From an uncultured Elusimicrobium sp. (lineage in GTDB: Bacteria; Elusimicrobiota; Elusimicrobia; Elusimicrobiales; Elusimicrobiaceae), in assembly GCA_937891135.1 (NCBI GenBank), contig CALAFB010000049.1, forward strand, positions 1 to 14,878: a stretch of 14,878 nt of DNA. Direction: 5' to 3'. The notes below the pieces were generated by a model, which had not been told where the DNA came from, searched no databases, and saw only the letters and a program-made list of their open reading frames with translations. Below, in pieces: positions 1 to 6,181 of the stretch (the stretch's first letter is position 1; the number at the start of each line of letters is the position of its first letter). Made by a program: the position numbers and the translations under genes.

Positions 1-114
1 CGCTCTCGACGGAGAACGGGTATATTTTAAGACGTGCGCCCAACAAGCACAGAACCTTCGACGAGAGCGTGTCCATTATAGTGTACCATAGTTCTTATAC
101 TCAGTTTTAGCACT
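1..114. repeat. Left copy of ~114-bp direct repeat flanking the restriction cassette
   Basis: Positions 1-103 match 4409-4511 with only four differences (56, 57, 82 and 94). After a one-base indel the match continues to position 114. The copy may begin before the window. Weaker similarity at the same spacing continues past it: AGTTCG at 142 against 4548, and GTGCATA against GCGCATA about 15 bases later. Inside the repeat, CGCTCTCG (1-8) and CGAGAGCG (62-69) form an 8-bp inverted repeat, and GTGC/GCAC arms enclose a small loop. Because the two copies bracket a complete gene cassette and one lies beside an integrase, an attachment-site role is the natural inference, but no crossover core can be identified from one sequence. 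Confidence 0.9.
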
Positions 115-401
115 CCCCATTATTATTTTGGTACTTTGGCTAGTTCGAGTTTCACAAGTGCATAGAAAGGATTAGTGGCTTTTGGAAATCCGGCCCTACG
201 TGCCCAAGAATAACCCGCATGCGAGGGGAACCCAGGGCTATGGCTCTAAAACCCGTTTGTGGACCAATTTTGGGGCTTGTTTAACGGATTTCTCTTATAT
301 TTGGTAGTCATATTATCCAACAGAACCAATTCTTACAGTAATTTCCATCAAACTAATATAGATTTGATACAATTTTAAATATCTATATTTTGGAGATTTT
401 T
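115..401. other. Non-coding leader of the restriction operon with a GC-rich patch
   Basis: No convincing gene is present. Positions about 190-262 are much more GC-rich than their surroundings and hold dyads: GCCCT/AGGGC around 200-233 and the 8-bp palindrome CGCATGCG at about 217-224. The last 70 bases are very AT-rich and probably contain the operon promoter. A weak candidate is TTACAG (333-338), an 18-bp spacer and TATAGA (357-362). A GGAG ribosome binding site at 393-396 precedes the first gene. Confidence 0.5.
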
Positions 402-1070
402 ATGTCTAATCCTTTCAAACAAGATTCAACCCAATATTTAGATTTTGAGACGATGAGCGATTTAAAATGGCACTGCACTAAGTGTGAATTAAAATCCGCC
501 CAAGCAAAAACCTGGCAAGTATGGAGACAAGAAAGAGGAATTCAATTAGACACCAATGAACAAGGCCAATACTATAAAAAGATTTTTTGTCCAAAATGCC
601 AAGCCATAACTTATCATCGAAAATTAAAATCTCTTGATATCCTTCCAATTACTAAGCAACGTTCCGGTATTCCGACCACTATTGCCAAACGCGTAAAGCA
701 GCTTTATAACTTTGAGGAAGCAGTTTTTCTACGCAAATTAAGCGAACGCGAATTGGAAGTGGACCACAAATTCCCTCAAATTCGCTGGGCACAAGATGAA
801 GTCGATAATTCGACGTTGTCAGATGAAGAATTAAAGAATAAATTTATTCTACTTACTCGTTCTAATAATCTACTTAAATCCCGTTATTGCGAACGATGTG
901 TAAAAGAAGGTATTCGGGGCAATTTTCCTGGTATTGAATTTTGGTTTGAGGGTGGCCCAAAATGGGCTGGCGCTTCCAAAACAGACGAAAATGGTTGTAA
1001 AGGATGCTTTTGGAATGATCCATACGCATGGAGAGATGCTGTATTGAAAATTTTGAACAAGGGTAAATAA
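402..1070 (+). CDS. HNH-type (beta-beta-alpha-metal) restriction endonuclease, probable type II
   Basis: This 222-residue protein has an N-terminal zinc ribbon (C25-x2-C28 and C63-x2-C66). A central HNH core follows, with the DH pair of EVDHKFP at 119-125 and asparagines N155/N156 in LLTRSNNLLKS. A second cysteine set (C163-x2-C166 and C199-x2-C202) probably holds the zinc of the nuclease finger. The start is at 402 because GGAG sits seven bases upstream. It is two bases before a methyltransferase and followed by another, the usual setting of a type II endonuclease. Two modification enzymes for one nuclease often mean an asymmetric, type IIS-like site, as with MnlI, an HNH type IIS enzyme. 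The specificity cannot be read here, and a non-restriction HNH nuclease is less likely. Confidence 0.82.
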   Translation: MSNPFKQDSTQYLDFETMSDLKWHCTKCELKSAQAKTWQVWRQERGIQLDTNEQGQYYKKIFCPKCQAITYHRKLKSLDILPITKQRSGIPTTIAKRVKQLYNFEEAVFLRKLSERELEVDHKFPQIRWAQDEVDNSTLSDEELKNKFILLTRSNNLLKSRYCERCVKEGIRGNFPGIEFWFEGGPKWAGASKTDENGCKGCFWNDPYAWRDAVLKILNKGK

Positions 1071-1072
1071 CT

Positions 1073-1852
1073 ATGCCTACTTTTAATGATTTGGACCTTA
1101 AAAAATGGAAAGAATTGGACGATATAGAAACCGATTCTCTGTGGTTGTTTGACAAAAGGGATAACTCTGGTAAACATAGTGGTTTTTACCACGGGAATTT
1201 TATCCCTCAAGTTCCGCGCCAACTCATTAAAAGATATACCAAAAAAGGTGATTTTGTTTTAGACCCGTTTTTAGGGAGTGGCACAACTGCTTTTGAGTGT
1301 GAAGCTCTACAAAGAGGGTGTATCGGCATTGAACTTAATCCGGAACTGGTGGATTATGTGAAAGGGAAGACATCCACCTCCAAAAATATTCATTGTCTCT
1401 GCGGTGACTCTACCGATCCGAAAGTTTTCCAAAAAATTAGTAAACTACTGCCTAAGAAACAAGTAGGGCTTGTTATTTTACATCCACCGTACTTTGATAT
1501 CGTAAAATTCAGCAACAAGAAGACCGATTTATCTAATCAAAAGACTTATCAAGACTTCTTCAGATTACTCTGCAAGGTCATTGAAAATTCATTGACGTTA
1601 TTACCACCGAAGCGTTACTTAGCTATCGTAATTGGAGACAAATACACCAAAGGGGAGTGGATGCCATTAGGTTTTTACTCAATTTTGGCCGCCCAAGGAA
1701 GGAAACTAAAACTCAAGAGTATTATCGTCAAGAATATGGAAGGCAATCGCGGAAAGCGGGCCCAGCACACCATTTGGCGTTACCGGGCACTGGCCAGTGA
1801 TTACTATATTTTTAAACACGAATATATTTTAATCTTCCAAAAAGAAAAGTAA
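1073..1852 (+). CDS. DNA methyltransferase, amino-methylating (m6A or m4C), with HPPY in place of DPPY
   Basis: This 259-residue protein has motif I as DPFLGSGTT at 64-72, the S-adenosylmethionine site, and motif IV as HPPY at 137-140, the amino-methyl transfer site. Motif IV usually reads DPPY, NPPY or SPPY; the histidine is unusual but seems ordered in context (LVILHPPYFDIVKFS). A motif X-like segment (FYHGNFIPQVPRQLI) lies just before motif I, giving the order X-I-IV. The gene starts two bases after the endonuclease stop, so translation is probably coupled. It should protect one strand or one half of the asymmetric site cut by its neighbour. Whether the product is N6-methyladenine or N4-methylcytosine cannot be decided from sequence. 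An RNA methyltransferase is possible but unlikely in this context. Confidence 0.85.
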   Translation: MPTFNDLDLKKWKELDDIETDSLWLFDKRDNSGKHSGFYHGNFIPQVPRQLIKRYTKKGDFVLDPFLGSGTTAFECEALQRGCIGIELNPELVDYVKGKTSTSKNIHCLCGDSTDPKVFQKISKLLPKKQVGLVILHPPYFDIVKFSNKKTDLSNQKTYQDFFRLLCKVIENSLTLLPPKRYLAIVIGDKYTKGEWMPLGFYSILAAQGRKLKLKSIIVKNMEGNRGKRAQHTIWRYRALASDYYIFKHEYILIFQKEK

Positions 1853-1913
1853 AATACAAGTACACTTTCATCCGCTAAAATGTTAAAATCTAGGAAGAAG
1901 GATACCGCGGATT

Positions 1914-2975
1914 ATGAACTATATTGGAAGCAAATTATCACTCCTAAAATTTATCGACGAGTCCATAGCCAAAGTTGTGGATACGGACTGTCATACTTTT
2001 TGTGATTTGTTTGCTGGTACAGGAGCCGTGGGCCGTTATTTCAAAGAAAAGGGCTATTCTGTTATCGCTAATGATATGCAATATTATAGTTTTGTTTTAA
2101 ACAAACAATATATTGCTAACCACCGTCCGCTGACTTTTTCAAAATTATGTGCTAGTTTACCTGCCCTAAAGAAAGTTAAGGTAAGTGAACGTGCCCAAGC
2201 AGTATGTGATTTCCTAACAAATCTCCCTGGTAAAAAAGGATTTATTTATAAAAACTATTCCGGAGAAGGAACCGCCAAAAAATCCTTTGTAAGGAACTAT
2301 TTTTCAGCAGAAAATGCTCAAAAATGCGATGCTATCCGTCAACAAATTGAAATTTGGCAAAATAAAGGCCTAATTACTGAAAATGAGTATTATTTCTTAC
2401 TCGCATCCCTTATTGAGTCCGTAGATAAATCGGCAAATACGGCTTCGGTTTATGGGGCTTTCTTGAAAAAGCTTAAACAATCCGCTTTAAAACCTTTGGC
2501 TTTACGCCCTGCTAACTTGTTTGTTAATAGCCAAGAACACCAAGTTTTCCAACAGGACGCCAATAAACTAATCAAAACGATTCATCCGGACATTCTGTAC
2601 TTAGACCCACCGTACAATACGAGACAGTATGCGACCAATTATCATCTATTGGAAACAATTGCTAAGTACGATAACCCAAAGATCTATGGAAAAACGGGTT
2701 TGCGGGATTATAAATCCCAAAAATCCTCCTACTGTTCCAAGGCAACTGTTAAAGCGGCTTTTGCTGATCTGATTAAGAATGCCCAAACAAAGTACATTTT
2801 CCTCAGCTACAACAACGAAGGTCTCTTATCTCTAGCCGACATCAAGGAAATCTTTGAGAAAAAAGGTACCTACGGCTACTTTACACAAACCTACAACCGT
2901 TTCAAAGCCGATAAAAACCGCGATTACAAAGCTTCTAATACCACGGAATACATACACTACTGTGTTTGTAAGTAA
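1914..2975 (+). CDS. D12-class adenine-specific DNA methyltransferase
   Basis: This 353-residue protein opens with NYIGSKLSLL, the typical start of D12/Dam-like adenine methylases. Motif I is DLFAGTG at 31-37 and motif IV is DPPYNTRQY at 231-239, the form seen in N6-adenine enzymes. The long stretch between them (about 60-220) would carry the target recognition region, and the length fits the family. An AGGAAGAAGG-type ribosome binding site precedes the ATG by roughly ten bases. It is the third gene of the cassette, 61 bases after the first methyltransferase. Together they probably modify the two strands of one asymmetric site. I am confident of the family and less sure that it pairs with this nuclease. 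Confidence 0.9.
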   Translation: MNYIGSKLSLLKFIDESIAKVVDTDCHTFCDLFAGTGAVGRYFKEKGYSVIANDMQYYSFVLNKQYIANHRPLTFSKLCASLPALKKVKVSERAQAVCDFLTNLPGKKGFIYKNYSGEGTAKKSFVRNYFSAENAQKCDAIRQQIEIWQNKGLITENEYYFLLASLIESVDKSANTASVYGAFLKKLKQSALKPLALRPANLFVNSQEHQVFQQDANKLIKTIHPDILYLDPPYNTRQYATNYHLLETIAKYDNPKIYGKTGLRDYKSQKSSYCSKATVKAAFADLIKNAQTKYIFLSYNNEGLLSLADIKEIFEKKGTYGYFTQTYNRFKADKNRDYKASNTTEYIHYCVCK

Positions 2976-2999
2976 GTCACTTTAAAATTTCTAAGAAAT

Positions 3000-3743
3000 A
3001 TGAAAGAAGGTATTTGTAAGTATTGTGGTCAACGAACTCAACTAATCAAATCTCATATCATTCCGAAATCATTTTATAATTTAAAAGAGTGGGAACGCTT
3101 TGTTGGTATTAATGCTAAAGATTTTTCTTTCAATAAATCTTCGTATCAAAATGGTGCTAAAGAGTATTTACTTTGTCACAAATGCGATGAGCAACTTGGT
3201 AAATTAGATGAATGTGCCAAAGAATTTCTATTCAAAACAATTCCAAATAGCCCCTCTCGCACCTCTGATACCCTTATCAAATCTTTTATAGTTCAAAAAG
3301 ATAGTTATAATTATTCAAAGTTACATCGTTTTTTTATTTCTTTAGTTTGGCGGATATCTGTAAGCACCCTGTTTCCTTATCGTCTACCTGGAAATTACGA
3401 ATCGCTAGCGTTAAAAATATTAAAAAGCGAAGCGCCTGAGTCAGAAAACCTATTTTTTCCTCTAATCTATCGCAAAAATCTTAATCATCCTGTGGATCAT
3501 TGTGTCCTTATCACAGAAAATCCTGGCTATAATCAAAAAAGTGTATGTGTAAAAATTCCATCATACGAGATTATAATTCTTCCCAATGTTGACGAAGTGC
3601 AACCACTTTCCTTATCAAAGGAATTTAAACGATTATTTGCACGGGAAGAAATTGCTGTATTAGAAATTACCATTCCAACAACTTTGGATCGAATATTAGT
3701 AGATAAAATGCATGGATTCCAAGCAAAGCATAAAGCCAAGTAA
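3000..3743 (+). CDS. HNH-like zinc protein of unknown role at the end of the restriction operon
   Basis: This 247-residue protein has a compact N-terminal zinc site: C6-x2-C9, then SHIIPKSFY with H19 at 18-26, then C59-x2-C62 in LLCHKCDEQLG. That C-C-(S)HIIPK-C-C arrangement is seen in HNH-related proteins, so a nuclease role is plausible. The rest (80-247) shows no motif I can name. It lies 24 bases after the D12 methyltransferase, in the same direction and before the shared terminator, so it is probably part of the cassette. It could be a second nuclease, a nicking or specificity partner, or a separate defence gene. The ATG has no clear ribosome binding site, and coupling from upstream is likely. 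Function is unresolved. Confidence 0.7.
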   Translation: MKEGICKYCGQRTQLIKSHIIPKSFYNLKEWERFVGINAKDFSFNKSSYQNGAKEYLLCHKCDEQLGKLDECAKEFLFKTIPNSPSRTSDTLIKSFIVQKDSYNYSKLHRFFISLVWRISVSTLFPYRLPGNYESLALKILKSEAPESENLFFPLIYRKNLNHPVDHCVLITENPGYNQKSVCVKIPSYEIIILPNVDEVQPLSLSKEFKRLFAREEIAVLEITIPTTLDRILVDKMHGFQAKHKAK

Positions 3744-3776
3744 TTTTGTTTGATCCCCCGTCTTGGCTTTTATTAT
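3732..3776 (+). terminator. Rho-independent terminator of the restriction operon
   Basis: Perfect 9-bp arms AAAGCCAAG (3732-3740) and CTTGGCTTT (3762-3770) enclose a 21-base loop and are followed by a T-rich run. The left arm overlaps the end of the coding region, just before the stop codon. Confidence 0.75.
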
Positions 3777-3880
3777 TTTCTTTGATTCGTTCCGAAAGTC
3801 TATAATTTAAATATTCCAAAAGCACCTTAAAAAACATATCCGGAAGCGAATTGTCGGGCTTTAGTGTCCAAACTCTGTCC

Positions 3881-3988
3881 AGCGTTAGTATAGCTTTTGT
3901 TGCTTATGTTGCTTATTAGTGACTGTTCTTATGGCAGAAAATACGGCAGAAAGTTTTTCTGCCATTTTTCTGCCGAGCGTTAGTATAG
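3881..3988 (+). repeat. 13-base direct repeat AGCGTTAGTATAG, two copies
   Basis: Exact copies lie at 3881-3893 and 3976-3988, 95 bases apart, with a long hairpin between them. The first copy is preceded by TAGTGTCCA, which ties it to the other repeat family in this region. Function is unknown. Confidence 0.75.
3931..3975. repeat. Long nested hairpin built from GGCAGAAA/TTTCTGCC
   Basis: Two direct copies of GGCAGAAA (within 3931-3941 and 3944-3952) are followed by two inverted copies (within 3955-3965 and 3967-3975). Nested pairing gives one long, nearly continuous stem with a tiny loop; alternative pairings (first with third, second with fourth) are also perfect. It has no trailing T run in either direction, so it is not an obvious terminator. 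Confidence 0.75.
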
Positions 3989-4034
3989 TCTTTGATACAT
4001 AACTTGTCAAAGTTAACCAAAATAATTGTGGCAT

Positions 4035-4125
4035 TATAGTGTCCAAAAGTATGTAGATTGGCACACGAATATAGTGTCCATTTTTTGTATTTGGACAGAG
4101 GTGTCATTATAGTTTATAGTGTCCA
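4035..4125. repeat. Cluster of TATAGTGTCCA motifs
   Basis: Exact copies of the 11-mer lie at 4035-4045, 4070-4080 and 4115-4125. TTAGTGTCCA is at 3861-3870 and an inverted TTGGACA at 4091-4097. The direct repeats at 1-114 and 4409-4521 carry the related GTCCATTATAG. Spacing is irregular (35 and 45 bases). Likely roles are recombinase arm sites or binding sites for another protein. Confidence 0.7.
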
Positions 4126-4178
4126 AATTGTGCCCACCACTTTCATAGTTTTTGAGAATTTTTTTATACTTCTTATAC

Positions 4179-4291
4179 TTTTCTCGTCGAGCGAGTATAA
4201 ATATACAATAAGTGAAAATTTCGGGAATTTTTGAGATTTTGATTTTTTGCCAATTCTCTATCGGAAGAATTTCATTTTGTCGACGAGAAAA
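4179..4291. repeat. 12-bp inverted repeat TTTTCTCGTCGA / TCGACGAGAAAA
   Basis: Perfect arms lie at 4179-4190 and 4280-4291. TGTCGACGAGA (4278-4288) recurs at 4464-4474 inside the right-hand direct repeat, and TCTCGTCG also appears near 5746. The shared motif suggests one protein recognises all of these places. Confidence 0.65.
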
Positions 4292-4400
4292 AGAAGAATT
4301 TTAGCGTTTACTGTACACCATAAAGGGTCCACTAAGAATATACACTTTTTTGCTTTTTTTGCGTTTTTTGCTTTTGGGAACGTCGTCGGAGAAGTATAAG

Positions 4401-4428
4401 AAAAAGCCCGCTCTCGACGGAGAACGGG
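4401..4428 (-). terminator. Leftward rho-independent terminator of the integrase, inside the repeat edge
   Basis: On the minus strand a 9-bp stem with one mismatch (4428-4420 with 4415-4407) encloses a CGTC tetraloop and is followed by CTTTTTCTT. It lies about 150 bases past the integrase stop codon. The stem overlaps the first bases of the right-hand direct repeat. Confidence 0.7.
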
Positions 4429-4521
4429 TATATTTTAAGACGTGCGCCCAACAAGCACAGAACTGTCGACGAGAGCGTGTCCATTATAGGGTACCATAGT
4501 TTTTATACTCTTTTTGGCACT
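4409..4521. repeat. Right copy of the direct repeat, beside the integrase
   Basis: This copy matches 1-114 with four substitutions and one indel. Here the inner hairpin ends read GTCGACGAGAGCG, giving a SalI-like GTCGAC palindrome that the left copy lacks. The integrase stop codon is 60 bases beyond it. The two copies bracket 4.3 kb containing the whole restriction cassette but not the integrase. Confidence 0.9.
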
Positions 4522-4580
4522 TATTAGACCCATTTTCTCTTCTGAGAAGTTCGGATTTTGTGGGCGCATACACTTTACTA

Positions 4581-5633
4581 TCATTTTGTGGTTCCATTTG
4601 CGACATTAAACAAGCTGTTATTTTCCGGCATCTTTCTAGGAGTCATGCACATAGCCGCCTGTTGTAAGTTGGCAGGGACTAGGTGTGCGTAGATTTCTGT
4701 CATTTGGATACTGCTATGGCCTAGAAGTTTGGATACCTCATAAAGTCCAATCCCTTTCTGCACCAACTGTGAGGCGTAAGTGTGGCGCAGTTTATGTAAA
4801 TAACTCTTAACTCCGGCGGCCTTGGCTATTCTTGGGTAGTAAGATGTAAGGAAATCTTTGCTGTTGCGGCTAGATGCCCAGCCTACATCCACCACGTACT
4901 CGCTTTTCGCGCCATTTTTGGCCTTTGTGAGGGCTTCACGCAAGGTGGGGGTCATTGGCACAAAGCGGTGGTTTTCCGTTTTGTCAGGGGCAACGTAGAG
5001 CTGATTGTGCTCAAAGTCCACATCCCGCCACTGTAAATGCGCTATTTCCCCTCTCCTAAGCCCTGCATCGGCCCCAAGTAGCACTACAAGCCGCCAACCT
5101 AGGGAAGGACATGCCGCTAATAGCTTATCAATCTCCTCATCCGTATGGAATACCACTCGTCCCTTTGGGGTTTTTAGCTTACCAACGGCTTTCCATTTCT
5201 GCTCAACTGCTAAATCCCATTTTTCTGCCAGTCGCATAATGGCTTTGAGGGCTTGCATACAGCGATTGATATTATGCTTACCGAATCCCTCGTTAATCAT
5301 AAACTCCTTTGTTCCCTGCAGAAGGCTTGGAGTTACGTCTCTTAACATGCGAGGGGTATTAAAATCCTCCATATGTTTTATTGCCAGTTTGGTCCACCTG
5401 ATTGTACTTTCGGACCGTTCTGCGGACATAAAGCGGAATAATCTATCTTTAAATGCATCCCACTCCATATCTACTACTAGGTTTTCCTTGGCTTTCTTGC
5501 GTCTGCTTACTATCTCCGCATACTTGTCTTTTGCTACTCTTAGGTTTGTGGTCTGAAGAGAAGTTCTTGAACGTTTACCGTTTGGTACTCTGAAATCAGC
5601 ATAATATATGCCGTATCTTTTAATTAAGGCCAT
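4581..5633 (-). CDS. Tyrosine recombinase / integrase
   Basis: This is a 350-residue phage-type integrase. A short N-terminal arm-binding-like segment (MALIKRYGIYYADF) and a SAM-like core-binding domain (about 55-150) precede the catalytic domain. The full catalytic set is visible: R193 in GLRRGE, K218 in the beta-hairpin, H280 and R283 in HKLRHTY, H306 in LLGHSS and Y315 in TEIYAHL. The enzyme should therefore be active in strand exchange between attachment sites. The start at 5633 is chosen because GGAG lies about six bases upstream; an in-frame ATG at 5657 lacks one. Transcription runs leftward into the terminator at the edge of the right-hand repeat. It may mobilise the repeat-flanked cassette, the larger element to the right, or both. 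Confidence 0.95.
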   Translation of the reverse strand: MALIKRYGIYYADFRVPNGKRSRTSLQTTNLRVAKDKYAEIVSRRKKAKENLVVDMEWDAFKDRLFRFMSAERSESTIRWTKLAIKHMEDFNTPRMLRDVTPSLLQGTKEFMINEGFGKHNINRCMQALKAIMRLAEKWDLAVEQKWKAVGKLKTPKGRVVFHTDEEIDKLLAACPSLGWRLVVLLGADAGLRRGEIAHLQWRDVDFEHNQLYVAPDKTENHRFVPMTPTLREALTKAKNGAKSEYVVDVGWASSRNSKDFLTSYYPRIAKAAGVKSYLHKLRHTYASQLVQKGIGLYEVSKLLGHSSIQMTEIYAHLVPANLQQAAMCMTPRKMPENNSLFNVANGTTK

Positions 5634-5761
5634 CTGTCTGTTCTCCTTACTAAGCAAAGTCGAACTCTGCGTCGTAGGAACATAGTAACTCTTCTTTAAA
5701 AGAAAAGCATGAAATTACGTCCAGTATATTATGAAATTCAGAAACTCTCGTCGGTGGGGTT

Positions 5762-6181
5762 TTAGAAAAGGGTTTCCAAATCAGTGAGGTTTTCCATGTC
5801 TATTTGAGTGCCATCCGTAAAAACAAGCAAGTGGCGGTAGAGGTCTATTTTCTTTACTTGTCCCGTCTTAGTTTGGTATTCGCCCCCTTCTTTTAACTCA
5901 TCTTCCACGAAGTATTGGATCGTTACTTCCGGTGGGAATTCCGATACAGTTAGCTCTTGGGCCAGTTGGGACAACTTATCGTTTATGATATTCTTTTCAC
6001 TTTCGTCCAATTCTTTCTTGCGTGTGGTCTTGCGTGCGGTTTCTTGTATCCCCTCTTCAAACCCACTCAAAGCGGCAAATGGTGCAAACTGGGCGGCCCT
6101 ATCTAGCAAGGACATAGGAGCATGCCGTTTAGATACTGGACGTGACAGGTTGATAATATCTTTGTATTGTGTATCGCTCAT
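5762..6181 (-). CDS. YolD-like protein, partner of the Y-family polymerase
   Basis: This 139-residue protein carries the YolD signature near its N-terminus: YKDIINLSRPVSKRHAPMS, then DRAAQFAPFAALSGFEE. It is charged and largely helical from 45 to 80, with a small beta-rich C-terminal part. YolD proteins are found next to UvrX/UmuC-type polymerases on plasmids and prophages and are thought to act like UmuD as a polymerase accessory. That role is family knowledge, not something the sequence proves. Its ATG overlaps the polymerase stop codon by four bases (ATGA at 6178-6181), so the two are translationally coupled with the polymerase first. Confidence 0.88.
   Translation of the reverse strand: MSDTQYKDIINLSRPVSKRHAPMSLLDRAAQFAPFAALSGFEEGIQETARKTTRKKELDESEKNIINDKLSQLAQELTVSEFPPEVTIQYFVEDELKEGGEYQTKTGQVKKIDLYRHLLVFTDGTQIDMENLTDLETLF

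Larger units (their letters stand above)
3744..4580. other. Long repeat-rich non-coding region between the restriction operon and the integrase
   Basis: About 840 bases hold no credible gene on either strand. The stretch contains direct repeats, a long nested hairpin, three copies of an 11-base motif, an inverted repeat containing TCGACGAGA, a leftward terminator and the right-hand direct repeat, all listed separately. Poly-T runs such as those at 4347-4376 are also present. This density next to a tyrosine recombinase suggests a recombination or control region. Confidence 0.6.

Noticed and set aside
130..262. tRNA or other standard RNA gene, suggested by AGTTCGAGT and GC-rich stems
   Set aside because: No cloverleaf, anticodon stem or matching acceptor arms could be drawn, and no 6S, SRP or tmRNA signature was found.
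3870..3990. Integron attC-like sites suggested by AGCGTTAG next to a hairpin and by GCCCAAC in the direct repeats
   Set aside because: The matching R' and R'' ends are not paired correctly (GTTAGTA breaks the consensus and no TACTAAC-like partner exists), and the recombinase lacks a visible IntI-specific insert.
3916..4107. 63-codon minus-strand frame in the repeat region
   Set aside because: It runs across the hairpin and repeats, has a biased composition and lacks a ribosome binding site.
5005..5556. 183-codon plus-strand frame inside the integrase
   Set aside because: It is antisense to a complete integrase with all catalytic residues; its length follows from the coding bias of the real gene.
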